Shown: positions 14,129 to 21,541 of the stretch, in pieces
Layout of the letters: each line of letters begins with the position of its first letter
How positions within the stretch are numbered: position 1 is the stretch's first letter
Source: an uncultured Veillonella sp.
GTDB lineage: Bacteria; Bacillota; Negativicutes; Veillonellales; Veillonellaceae
Length of the DNA: 27,759 nt
Reading direction: 5' to 3'
Assembly: GCA_900757715.1 (NCBI GenBank)
Contig: CAAEOZ010000178.1
Span: forward strand, 1-27,759
Program-made: the position numbers and the translations under genes
Notes under the pieces: model-generated
What the model was told of the DNA's origin: nothing
Database searches by the model: none
The model's input: only the letters and a program-made list of their open reading frames with translations

Positions 14129-15209
14129 GGTCAATATCTCCTAAGAAATCAAGAATGACAAGAGCTGTAACGGCTTCGATAACAGGTATGGCACGAAGCG
14201 CTACACATGGGTCGTGACGACCTTTAATGATGAGTAATGTGTCCTCTTTTTGTGAAAGAGACACAGAATGTTGTTCCTTATAAATGGATGGAGTAGGCTT
14301 TATACCTACTTGCATAACGAGAGGCAAGCCGTTGGTGATACCGCCTTGAATGCCACCGCTATTATTGGTAGTTGTTGTGATTATATCGCCGTCCATGGTG
14401 AAAGCATCGTTCACTTCTGATCCAAGACGAGAGCACATGTCGAAGCCACCGCCAAAGGACACGCCTTTGATGGCAGGTACGCCAAAGATCACGCGAGCTA
14501 ATCGGTTTTCAATGCCGTCAAAGTTTGGATTGCCAAGTCCGATTGGTAGACCTGTAGCCACAACCTCAACGATACCACCGGTAGAGTCGCCGTCTTTTTT
14601 TAGTTTCATGACTAAGTTTTCTACTTCAGGACGCTTGTCTGCATCGACCATAGCGATAGTTTCGGTAGCTATTTTGGCAAGTGCTTTCATATCTGGATGA
14701 ACCATATCGATAGGAGTATCTTGGATTGTACCAACTTGTTTTAAATGGCCGTGAATTTCGATACCTTTTTCACGCAATAACTGTAGTGCAATTCCACCGG
14801 CTACGCAAAGAGGTGCTGTAAGACGTGCCGAGAAGTGGCCGCCACCGCGCATATCTACCTTGTCACCATAGCGCATGCGAGCCGTAAAATCCGCATGAGA
14901 TGGGCGAGGAATGTCGCGTAAGTTATTGTAATCACCGGAGTGCTGCGATGTATTGCGAATCATAAATGCTAATGGAGATCCACTGAGCATGCCATCTACC
15001 ATACCTGATAAGAATTCAGGTATATCGGTTTCTTTACGTTGCGTTTGTAATTGGTTTTGACCTGGCGCACGGCGCTTTAAGAAGGCTTGTAGCTCGTCGA
15101 TGTCGATGGTATGTCCACAAGGGAGGCCTTCCACGATACCACCGATGGCGTACCCATGAGACGCGCCAAAGGTAGATACTTGTATGGTTTTACCGAAGTT
15201 AGATGCCAT
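14115..15209 (-). CDS. aroC: Chorismate synthase
   Basis: This enzyme converts EPSP to chorismate using reduced FMN. The 364-residue protein carries all the family signatures: the opening FGKTIQVSTFGASHGYAIGG (GESHG-like motif), RPSHADFTARMRYG, RGGGHFSARLTAPLC (R-G-G-G-H/R-x-S-A-R), FGGGFDMCSRLGSEVND, and NNSGGIQGGITNG. Length is normal for the bacterial monofunctional form. AGTAGGAG lies seven to eight bases upstream of the ATG. It is preceded by aroA (74-base gap) and overlaps pheA downstream. Confidence 0.96.
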   Translation of the reverse strand: MASNFGKTIQVSTFGASHGYAIGGIVEGLPCGHTIDIDELQAFLKRRAPGQNQLQTQRKETDIPEFLSGMVDGMLSGSPLAFMIRNTSQHSGDYNNLRDIPRPSHADFTARMRYGDKVDMRGGGHFSARLTAPLCVAGGIALQLLREKGIEIHGHLKQVGTIQDTPIDMVHPDMKALAKIATETIAMVDADKRPEVENLVMKLKKDGDSTGGIVEVVATGLPIGLGNPNFDGIENRLARVIFGVPAIKGVSFGGGFDMCSRLGSEVNDAFTMDGDIITTTTNNSGGIQGGITNGLPLVMQVGIKPTPSIYKEQHSVSLSQKEDTLLIIKGRHDPCVALRAIPVIEAVTALVILDFLGDIDHELR

Positions 15210-15283
15210 TATATTTACTCCTACTTATAGTATGTATGACTAGTATTGTTATCTATTGAAACGCATTAGCTATGATTAGGCAA

Positions 15284-16552
15284 CTATACTGGTTGTGCAT
15301 TGCCACCTAGCATGTTCCAGTCCTCAAAGAAGTCTGGATAAGATTTTGTGATAGCTTCGCTATCTTTTAATATCACAGGATTTTCACTGATGAGTGCCAT
15401 CAATGTACCTGCCATAACAAGGCGATGGTCGTTAACACAATCACCTTGTCCTCCTTTTAGTATACCACTACCGATGATATATAGGTCATCACCATCTTCG
15501 CGAATCGTGCCTCCTAAATCTCTGACGAGATTAGCAACAGCTTCGAGGCGATCGGATTCTTTCAAGCGTAGGCGCGCACCCTTAACAAAGGAGCTTTCAC
15601 CTTGGATAGAGCAAGCGAGGGCTGCCATAACTGGCAACATATCGGGCATTTGTTCGAGATCGGCATGAACTGGGTTACTAGCTCGACCTGATACAGTGAT
15701 ATTCATGCCGTCCCATGTAATCGTGCACCCTGCGGATTCGATGACCTGCATGATACGGCGGTCAGCTTGTACAGAATTCTTGTTCATACCTGTAATGGTA
15801 ATAGGTTTGCCGGTCATAGCGGCAGCGACCATCCAAATCGCTGTATTGGACCAATCGCCTTCGATTTGGTAATTACTTTGACCTTTAAAAATAGCATTAG
15901 CAGCTACCGTAAAGGATTCTTGCACTGTGTCAGAACCAGATGTATGGTCAACGGTTACGCCGAAGTCTGACATCGTTGTAGTCGTTAATGTTACATAGTC
16001 TTTAGATTGAAGTGGCGTAGTAGATGTAATTGTAGCGCCTCCACATTGTGGAGCTGCTAACAATAATCCAGAGAAAAACTGGCTACTCACATCGCCAACC
16101 ATACCGAACTCTCCACCTTGGAGAAGACCTGTCATGGTGAATGGTGGTTTATCTTGGGAGAATGTTACGCCGTGAGCTTTCATTTCACCGAGCATGGGCT
16201 CTAAAGGACGATCTGGTAAACGCCCTTTCGCATCCACAGCTACCACATTACAAATGGAGGCCGCCACAGGCAATAAGAGGCGCAATGTAGTACCCGATTC
16301 ATAGGGAACAACATTGCCTTTATTGGGCGTAGGACCCGGTGTAACAGTGACAACTTTATTTTCATACACAACGTGTGCTCCTAAACCTCGTAAGGAGTCC
16401 ATAGTTGCATCGATGTCTTTAGAGGTGCGGCTCAGCAATATCGTAGAAGGTGAGCTGGCGAGAGCGGCACAAATCAATGCACGGTGCGCATGAGCCTTTG
16501 CAGGGATGGACGCGATAGTCCCAGTAGGGATGGCGTTCGTTACAGAATGCAT
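15284..16552 (-). CDS. aroA: 3-phosphoshikimate 1-carboxyvinyltransferase (EPSP synthase)
   Basis: This enzyme joins shikimate 3-phosphate with phosphoenolpyruvate to give EPSP. The 422-residue protein keeps the main active-site residues: K19 and R24 in IPAKAHAHRALI (K22 and R27 of E. coli), the ESGTTLRLLLP loop at 85-95, SSQFFSG (156-162), D304 in MPDMLPVMAALA, R335 in KESDRLEAV, R377 in DHRLVMA and K403 in TKSYPDFF. Two serines of the usual P-S-K-S motif are alanine here (A18 and A20), including the S23-equivalent that contacts the shikimate phosphate. The PEP loop resembles the S-G-T/S-T-x-R form of clostridial enzymes rather than the class I G-N-A-G-T-A. AAGGAG precedes the ATG. It is 10 bases after aroB. 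Confidence 0.94.
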   Translation of the reverse strand: MHSVTNAIPTGTIASIPAKAHAHRALICAALASSPSTILLSRTSKDIDATMDSLRGLGAHVVYENKVVTVTPGPTPNKGNVVPYESGTTLRLLLPVAASICNVVAVDAKGRLPDRPLEPMLGEMKAHGVTFSQDKPPFTMTGLLQGGEFGMVGDVSSQFFSGLLLAAPQCGGATITSTTPLQSKDYVTLTTTTMSDFGVTVDHTSGSDTVQESFTVAANAIFKGQSNYQIEGDWSNTAIWMVAAAMTGKPITITGMNKNSVQADRRIMQVIESAGCTITWDGMNITVSGRASNPVHADLEQMPDMLPVMAALACSIQGESSFVKGARLRLKESDRLEAVANLVRDLGGTIREDGDDLYIIGSGILKGGQGDCVNDHRLVMAGTLMALISENPVILKDSEAITKSYPDFFEDWNMLGGNAQPV

Positions 16553-16562
16553 ATAAATCTCC

Positions 16563-17615
16563 TTAATCTAAATAGGTAGCAAGTTCCTCGTGCGTTACTA
16601 CCTTGAGTTCGCTGTGACCATAGCTAGTAGGTACAACGATTTTAATGGTTGCTCCTTCGCTTTTTTTGTCGTGTTTAGCGGCAGCTAGAATCTCTTCTTT
16701 GCTTATCGTTGTTGTGGTTGGCAAATCATGTGCTTTGATGAGGGCCTTTAATTTCTCTAAAGCCTCCGCATCTAATTCTCCATGTTTGACAGCACCTTGT
16801 GCCATGAGAACCATGCCAATGACAACGGCATAACCGTGATGCACCTCGAAATGACTCGCTTTTTCGATGCCGTGACCAAAGGTATGACCGAGGTTTAGGA
16901 GGGCACGTACGCCAGACTCGCGTTCGTCTTGTTCCACGATATCCGCTTTTGCTTGTACGCAGCGAGCAATAACGCCACTTACACTACCGCGATGTTTAAT
17001 TAATGGTCTGTTCTCGAGTTGAGTGAGTAAACCCGGTACGTCGAGGAAGCCGTATTTGATAATTTCACCGCATCCATTAATCCATTCCATTTCAGGTAAT
17101 GTATTAAGTGTAGCTGGATCACAGAGGACTAGAATTGGTTGTTTGAAAGCGCCCCATAGGTTTTTCCCAGCTTCGAGATTGACCGCTGTTTTACCACCTA
17201 CAGATGAGTCTACTGCGGCTAATAGGGATGTAGGAACCTGAACATAGTCGATACCACGTAAATAGGTCGCTGCCGCAAATCCTGCCATATCACCTACAAC
17301 ACCGCCGCCAAGGGCGATGAGTAAGTCTTTGCGAGTCAATGATTGGGCTGCCATGTATTCTACTAAATCGATGAGTTGATGAGCATTTTTGGAGCTTTCA
17401 CCAGCAGGGAAAACATAATCACAAACAGCATAACCCTCATGTTCCATATTAGCTTTCACAGAGTCCAAATAGTGAGGCGCCACGTTGCTATCGCTGACGA
17501 TGATAACACGGCAATTTGGTTTTAATGGTTTAATATAATCGGTGATGCGTTGTAAAGCGCCTTCTTTGATGACAACATCATACGGTGTAGACGCATTAAT
17601 ATGGATGCGAGTCAT
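16563..17615 (-). CDS. aroB: 3-dehydroquinate synthase
   Basis: This NAD-dependent, metal-dependent enzyme cyclises DAHP to 3-dehydroquinate. The 350-residue protein shows the family's motifs: the early nucleotide-binding strand CRVIIVSDSNV, PAGESSKN, LIALGGGVVGDMAGFAAATYLRG, VPTSLLAAVDSSVGGKTAVN, the metal-binding NLGHTFGHGIE and a later H in FEVHHGYAVVIGM. Length is typical. AAGAAAGGAACC is the ribosome site. It follows aroF after a 74-base gap that holds a terminator-like hairpin, and aroA starts 10 bases after its stop. Confidence 0.95.
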   Translation of the reverse strand: MTRIHINASTPYDVVIKEGALQRITDYIKPLKPNCRVIIVSDSNVAPHYLDSVKANMEHEGYAVCDYVFPAGESSKNAHQLIDLVEYMAAQSLTRKDLLIALGGGVVGDMAGFAAATYLRGIDYVQVPTSLLAAVDSSVGGKTAVNLEAGKNLWGAFKQPILVLCDPATLNTLPEMEWINGCGEIIKYGFLDVPGLLTQLENRPLIKHRGSVSGVIARCVQAKADIVEQDERESGVRALLNLGHTFGHGIEKASHFEVHHGYAVVIGMVLMAQGAVKHGELDAEALEKLKALIKAHDLPTTTTISKEEILAAAKHDKKSEGATIKIVVPTSYGHSELKVVTHEELATYLD

Positions 17616-17636
17616 AACGGTTCCTTTCTTAAAAGA

Positions 17637-17672
17637 ATAAGCTAGTATCTATTATAACGGATACTAGCTTAT
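17637..17672 (-). terminator. Terminator-like hairpin between aroF and aroB
   Basis: ATAAGCTAGTATC and GATACTAGCTTAT form a perfect 13-bp stem with a 10-base loop. On the minus strand TCTTTTAAG follows, a moderate U-tract. It would separate aroF from the rest of the cluster, either as a partial terminator or as an RNA-processing or stability element. Confidence 0.6.
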
Positions 17673-17689
17673 TTGTGTGATATGTAAGA

Positions 17690-18703
17690 TTATTTAGTGC
17701 ATTCTACCAATGCTTGGCGTAATGCGTTAATTTCTTTCATAAGGCTAGTGAATTGGTCTGGACGCAATGCTTGCGGACCGTCGCACAATGCTTTGGCTGG
17801 ATCGTTGTGAACTTCGATCATAAGGCCGTCTGCACCGCCGCCTACGGATGCAAGTGAAAGCGGACGAACCATGCGGCTCATACCTGCTGCGTGGCTAGGG
17901 TCCATGATAATTGGCAAGTGAGATAATTCATGCATCATAGGAATTGCCGTTACATCTAAGGTATTGCGAGTCTTAGTTTCGAATGTGCGGATACCACGTT
18001 CGCATAATACGATTTGTTCATTGCCTTCGGACATGATGTACTCAGCAGCCATCAACCATTCTTCGTATGTTGCAGATAAACCACGTTTTAAAAGAACTGG
18101 TTTATTTAATTTGCCCACTTCTTTTAAAAGCGTGAAGTTTTGCATGTTACGAGCGCCGATTTGAAGCATATCTACATTATCGAAGTATTGTAATTGGGAG
18201 ATATCCATAACCTCAGAAACGATAGGAAGACCTGTTTCTTTTTTAGCAAGCTCTAATAACTCTAAGCCTTCTGGGCCCATGCCTTGGAAGGAGTATGGGG
18301 ATGTACGAGGTTTGAAAGCGCCGCCGCGAAGGATTGTAGCGCCAGCTTCTTTACAAGCTTTTGCTGTTTCAAGTACTTGTTCAGGTGTTTCTACGGAGCA
18401 AGGACCGGCCATTACTGCGAAGTGACCACCACCGATCAATACACCACCTACGTTGATTACAGAATCATCTGGATGGAATTTGCGGTTTGCTTTTTTGTAT
18501 GGCTCTTGAATGCGAGTTACTTTATCTACGAAATCTAGAGACTCGATTTGACGGGCATCAAGAGATGCAGTATCACCGATAAGTCCTAGAATATTGTATC
18601 GAGTACCTTCTACTGGATGGATAACGAATCCTTGAGCCTCTAATTCACCGCGTAAACGGGATACTTCTTCCGCTGCTGCGTTTTGTTTCAATGTAATAAT
18701 CAT
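17690..18703 (-). CDS. aroF: 3-deoxy-7-phosphoheptulonate (DAHP) synthase, type I-beta with ferredoxin-like regulatory domain
   Basis: This enzyme condenses phosphoenolpyruvate and erythrose 4-phosphate, the entry step of the chorismate pathway. The 337-residue protein has an N-terminal ferredoxin-like domain (1-70) and a catalytic barrel (about 80-337). The domain order and length match the Thermotoga-type enzyme, in which this N-terminal domain binds tyrosine and phenylalanine for feedback inhibition. Metal ligands C102 (AGPCSVE), H271 (DPSHAAG), E297 and D308 are in place, as are KPRTS (131-135) and KRGLSATYEEW. AAGGAGG lies six to seven bases before the ATG. It is the first large gene behind the aromatic leader peptide and attenuator. 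Allosteric control plus attenuation would give two layers of feedback. Confidence 0.95.
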   Translation of the reverse strand: MIITLKQNAAAEEVSRLRGELEAQGFVIHPVEGTRYNILGLIGDTASLDARQIESLDFVDKVTRIQEPYKKANRKFHPDDSVINVGGVLIGGGHFAVMAGPCSVETPEQVLETAKACKEAGATILRGGAFKPRTSPYSFQGMGPEGLELLELAKKETGLPIVSEVMDISQLQYFDNVDMLQIGARNMQNFTLLKEVGKLNKPVLLKRGLSATYEEWLMAAEYIMSEGNEQIVLCERGIRTFETKTRNTLDVTAIPMMHELSHLPIIMDPSHAAGMSRMVRPLSLASVGGGADGLMIEVHNDPAKALCDGPQALRPDQFTSLMKEINALRQALVECTK

Positions 18704-18760
18704 GATAATTCCTCCTTGTAACTACAGTGAATAGTAGGGCTTACCATACGGATAGCAAAC

Positions 18761-18799
18761 AAAAAAGGGCTACCCGTAAGCTAATACGGGTAGCCCTTT
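18761..18799 (-). terminator. Attenuator terminator in the aroF leader
   Basis: On the minus strand AAAGGGCTACCCGTA and TACGGGTAGCCCTTT form a perfect 15-bp stem with a 6-base loop, followed directly by a six-T run (ending at 18761). It lies between the leader peptide stop codon and aroF, about 57 bases before the aroF ATG. Its 5' arm (18785-18799) can alternatively pair with leader-coding RNA. Confidence 0.92.
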
Positions 18800-18868
18800 A
18801 ACTATTCTGTGAGCAACTAATGTTGAAAAATCCTTAATTAGCGCATCACAAATAGTTCCTTACCCGTA
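18785..18868 (-). promoter_or_regulatory. Antiterminator structure competing with the aroF attenuator
   Basis: Two segments of the leader RNA are complementary. The first lies in the leader coding sequence (18846-18868), the second runs into the terminator 5' arm (18785-18812). TACGGGTA (18861-18868) pairs with TACCCGTA (18785-18792). AACTATT pairs with AATAGTT. TGTGA pairs with TCACA after a single bulge. That gives about 20 base pairs that exclude the terminator. The first segment starts just after the aromatic codons, so a ribosome stalled there leaves it free, while one reaching the stop codon covers it. Confidence 0.75.
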
Positions 18869-18927
18869 CGTTGGATAAAGAACCAATAAAAGTATTGTTT
18901 TGTTGCGAGGCTAATTTGGTTAGTCAT
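18838..18927 (-). CDS. Aromatic-rich leader peptide of the aroF attenuator
   Basis: This 29-codon reading frame begins with ATG at 18927 and ends with TAA at 18838. AAAGGAG lies nine bases before the start, and a promoter lies just upstream. Residues 12-17 are Tyr-Phe-Tyr-Trp-Phe-Phe, so six consecutive codons call for aromatic amino acids, and another Phe is at position 26. Leader peptides with runs of the regulated amino acid are the hallmark of ribosome-mediated attenuation (trpL and pheL in enteric bacteria). A run that mixes all three aromatic residues fits control of the shared first step, DAHP synthase. The rest of the peptide has no recognisable function. It is too short to be found by ordinary gene calling. 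Confidence 0.88.
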   Translation of the reverse strand: MTNQISLATKQYFYWFFIQRTGKELFVMR

Positions 18928-18959
18928 CTTTGGTTGCTCCTTTCTAAAATGTTGGGTAT

Positions 18960-18989
18960 AGTATAAACCCAAATGATAAAATTATGCAA
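18960..18989 (-). promoter_or_regulatory. Promoter of the aroF leader and aro cluster
   Basis: On the minus strand TTGCAT and TATACT are 18 bases apart, with the -10 strong and the -35 weak (three of six). Transcription would start near 18953, giving about 25 bases before the leader peptide ATG and about 190 bases up to the attenuator. Confidence 0.6.
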
Positions 18990-19059
18990 TACTTAAAAGT
19001 AAATTTCATGTAAATTTTAGAAAATAGTTGTGATGGGACTCAGTCAAATATGATTTCTT

Positions 19060-19089
19060 TTGTGAAAACTACGAGGCTTTTGATATAAT
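19060..19089 (+). promoter_or_regulatory. Extended -10 promoter of the GNAT gene
   Basis: TTGTGA (19060-19065) and TATAAT (19084-19089) are 18 bases apart, and the -10 carries the TGn extension (TGATATAAT). It is divergent from the aroF promoter about 70 bases away. Confidence 0.65.
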
Positions 19090-19180
19090 GATTATAAATA
19101 TTCTTGAGGTGTTTATAAAGGTCTTTTGTAATATGTTTTGATATCTTTACGAATGTATTTAGAAGCAGAAAGGGTACCAT

Positions 19181-19597
19181 ATGATGATTCAAATCTTAGA
19201 TCATATTACTGATGAAATAAAACAAATTCGTATTGATGTGTTTATGAAAGAACAAGGCTTTTCAAAAGAGTTCGATGAAATTGATGAGACTGCAAAATTT
19301 GTTCTCTTATCTATCGATGGTAAGGCGGCAGGTACATGCAGATATTTTCCTGGTAAAGAGGTGGGCTCTGCGTATATCGGACGTCTAGCGGTTCGTAGAG
19401 AATTTCGTGGGCAACGATTGGGGGCTACCATAATGATTGCTGCAGAGAATACTATTCGTAAAGCAGGATTTAAAACTTGCGGTCTATCTGCACAGGTACA
19501 GGCTAGACCATTCTACGAATCCCTTGGATATAAAGCAGAAGGGGATGAATACCTTGATGAAGATTGTCCACATATTTTCATGCGAAAAGTTTTATAA
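19181..19597 (+). CDS. GNAT-family N-acetyltransferase (ElaA/YjcF-like)
   Basis: This 138-residue cytoplasmic protein has the GNAT acetyl-CoA fold. Motif A is at about residues 67-82 (GRLAVRREFRGQRLGA, with the R/Q-x-x-G-x-G/A pyrophosphate loop at R76-G81). The C-terminal PFYESLGY is at 110-117, followed by EYLDEDCPHIFM. The opening IRIDVFMKEQGFSKEFDEID, followed by an HIFM ending, resembles the ElaA/YjcF subgroup, whose acceptor substrates are mostly unknown. AAAGGG precedes the ATG; a second ATG follows at once, and either could be used. A DIP1984 gene lies 108 bases downstream with no terminator between. Confidence 0.82.
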   Translation: MMIQILDHITDEIKQIRIDVFMKEQGFSKEFDEIDETAKFVLLSIDGKAAGTCRYFPGKEVGSAYIGRLAVRREFRGQRLGATIMIAAENTIRKAGFKTCGLSAQVQARPFYESLGYKAEGDEYLDEDCPHIFMRKVL

Positions 19598-19705
19598 GTC
19601 GTTATATAATAAACATAAGTGGATACTTATATGAAATAGATTCTTATATGATACGTAATGGTTAATAGGTAAGTTAATTTATTTTTGGTTATGAGGTGAA
19701 AATTC

Positions 19706-20164
19706 ATGAAACTAGCAGAAGCATTACAAGAGCGGTCTGATTTGAATTATAAAATAAGCGATTTAGAGCTTCGTTTAACTCAAAATAGTTTAGTGCAAGA
19801 AGGGGAGGTACCGAATGAAAACCCTGAAGAGCTCTTGAAAACATTAGATCAATGTGTAACTAGACTTCAAAAGTTAATTGCAGACATTAATATAACAAAT
19901 TGTAAAACTATTGTAGAAGGTCGCTCTATTACCGAAATTATTGCCGAAAAAGACAGTGCTGCGTTGCGGCTAAGTGCTTATCGAACATTGGCGTCTAGCG
20001 CAGGTAGTATCAATTTTCGTGCGAGAGGGTCTGAAATCAAGTTAATACCGACCGTCAATGTTGGAGCTATCCAAAAAGAAGCTGATCACATCGCAAAACA
20101 AGTTCGTTTATTAGATAATCTATTACAGTCTGCTAACTGGACAACTGAATTGATTGAAAGCTAA
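19706..20164 (+). CDS. DIP1984-family protein
   Basis: This 152-residue, mostly helical protein matches the DIP1984 family (in older annotation sometimes called septicolysin). Visible signatures are the opening MKLAEALQERSDLNYKISDL, the segment LDQCVTRLQKLIADINITN, and REF-like RSITEIIAEKD, followed by two more amphipathic helices. No signal peptide or membrane segment is present, so it is cytoplasmic. Its function is not established; the septicolysin name should not be taken as evidence of a toxin. GAGGTGAAAATTC lies before the ATG. It may share a transcript with the GNAT gene. Confidence 0.82.
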   Translation: MKLAEALQERSDLNYKISDLELRLTQNSLVQEGEVPNENPEELLKTLDQCVTRLQKLIADINITNCKTIVEGRSITEIIAEKDSAALRLSAYRTLASSAGSINFRARGSEIKLIPTVNVGAIQKEADHIAKQVRLLDNLLQSANWTTELIES

Positions 20165-20430
20165 TATAGTTGGTAGTTTGAAACAGGGTGGACACAAAAT
20201 CTTTTGCTTTTACCAAGCGTTTTATGAATACATTCATGGGGCGAATGAAAAACTACAGTGTAGGCCTATTTGCGCACAAATGTATTGCTACAATTTACAA
20301 TGTATTACCACGTGTCAACTGTACAAACGAGGGTGGCGTTTGGGGACTATATTTTTTTACTACATATACGCTGAAAGAAAACATCTCAGTGTTGATGAAA
20401 TAGTGACTCTATGTAACTAAATAATCATGA
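20165..20430 (+). other. Region with ambiguous small reading frames after the DIP1984 gene
   Basis: About 265 bases lie between the DIP1984 stop and a shared terminator. Two overlapping frames are open: 20188-20403 (GTG start, 71 codons; an internal ATG at 20224 gives 59) and 20154-20420 (TTG start, 88 codons, cysteine-rich). Neither has a good ribosome site or a product I recognise. The sequence is less AT-rich than typical spacer here, so a small gene, or the frameshifted remnant of one, remains possible. A GAGGGTGGCGT stretch at about 20330 looks like a T-box core but lacks the conserved ACCGCG. Confidence 0.3.
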
Positions 20431-20467
20431 AAAAAGAGCTGGTAGCGTTATAGCTATCAGCTCTTTT
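20431..20467. terminator. Bidirectional terminator between the DIP1984 region and nrdB
   Basis: AAAAGAGCTGGTAGC and GCTATCAGCTCTTTT form a 15-bp stem (one G-T pair) with a 6-base loop. T-runs follow on both strands. It lies between converging transcripts. Confidence 0.9.
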
Positions 20468-20512
20468 CTATTGGAACGTAGGTCCTTAGATATTGAGTTG
20501 TATGATGGCACT

Positions 20513-21541
20513 CTACTCTAAATCATCAAAATCAAATGCCGCTGCTTTTGTATAGTTTGTAACTTTTGCTTCGAAGAAGTCAGTTTTTGTGCTATTCAAG
20601 TTGGAGAAGCTTTCGATCCACTCCATTGGATTATCCTTGATTTCAGGATACAAATGAGGCAAGCCAATTGCTTCTAAGCGGATGTTCGCAAGGTATTTGA
20701 TGTAGCGCTCGATAAGAACGTTGTTAAGACCGAGGATTTTATCGTCAGTGATGTATTGGCCCCAAGCGATTTCGTTTTCCGTACCTTGACGAATCATATC
20801 GGTGATTTTCGCTTCTAGTTCAGGTGTGAACAAATCAGGGCGTTCACGGCGTAATTCGCGGATAATGTTTTGGAACAATACAAGGTGAGTTACTTCATCG
20901 CGGTTGATATATTTGAAAATCGTGGATGTAGCTGTCATCTTACCTTGGCGCGCCAATGTGTAGAAGAAGCTAAAGCCAGAGTAGAAGTAAATACCTTCCA
21001 AGATATAGTTTGCAATGATTGTGTGAATAAGGTTTGCTTCGCTAGGATCATCGCTAAAACGTTGATATGCATCGGCGATGAAACGGTTACGTTCAAGCAA
21101 TGTTTTATCTGTACGCCATTCATCATAAATTTTGTCACGTGTAATAGGGTTTGTTACAGTGTCCAAAATGTAGGAATAACTTTGAGCGTGAATTTCCTCT
21201 TGGAATGCTTGGATGTTCAAGAGGGATGCTACTTCAGAAGCTGTAATATAGCGGCTCAAGTTAGGCAAGTTTTCGGATTGAATAGAATCAAGGAAGTTCA
21301 AGAACGCAATGATTTTATCGAATGCACGGCGTTCGTAATCTGTTAAATATGGGAATTGCTTAACGTCTTCGTTCAAGGAAATCTCTTCAGGAATCCAGAA
21401 GTTGTTCAGCATTGTGCGGTACATTTGATTAGCCCAGTCGTACTTGATACGGTTCCATTCGCGAAGGTTTGTGGTATTACCACCAATCATAGATTGCGTG
21501 CCACGGTCACCATGTTCGTTGAAAATCAGTTTTTTATCCAT
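20513..21541 (-). CDS. nrdB: Class I ribonucleotide reductase, small (beta) subunit
   Basis: This subunit holds the diiron-tyrosyl radical that starts ribonucleotide reduction in NrdA. In the 342-residue protein the metal ligands are visible: D85 (NFLDSIQ), E115 and H118 (QEEIHAQSY), E182 (LEGIYFYSG), E216 and H219 (RDEVTHL). The radical tyrosine Y122 is present, with the same numbering as the E. coli enzyme for E115, H118 and Y122. The acidic C-terminal tail (AAAFDFDDLE) would bind NrdA. Cofactor assembly needs oxygen or superoxide, which is noteworthy if the organism is an anaerobe. It lies 199 bases downstream of nrdA with small hairpins between and no obvious full terminator. An AAGGAGT site precedes the ATG. 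Confidence 0.95.
   Translation of the reverse strand: MDKKLIFNEHGDRGTQSMIGGNTTNLREWNRIKYDWANQMYRTMLNNFWIPEEISLNEDVKQFPYLTDYERRAFDKIIAFLNFLDSIQSENLPNLSRYITASEVASLLNIQAFQEEIHAQSYSYILDTVTNPITRDKIYDEWRTDKTLLERNRFIADAYQRFSDDPSEANLIHTIIANYILEGIYFYSGFSFFYTLARQGKMTATSTIFKYINRDEVTHLVLFQNIIRELRRERPDLFTPELEAKITDMIRQGTENEIAWGQYITDDKILGLNNVLIERYIKYLANIRLEAIGLPHLYPEIKDNPMEWIESFSNLNSTKTDFFEAKVTNYTKAAAFDFDDLE

Noticed and set aside
18720..18965. T-box or trp-RNA-binding-protein (TRAP) control of the aroF leader
   Set aside because: There is no AGGGTGG core and no series of GAG/UAG triplets. The leader peptide with aromatic codons and the alternative pairing explain the region better.
20330..20343. T-box-like AGGGTGG core
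   Set aside because: The conserved ACCGCG continuation is missing, no specifier stem is apparent, and no aminoacyl-tRNA synthetase or biosynthesis gene follows on that strand.
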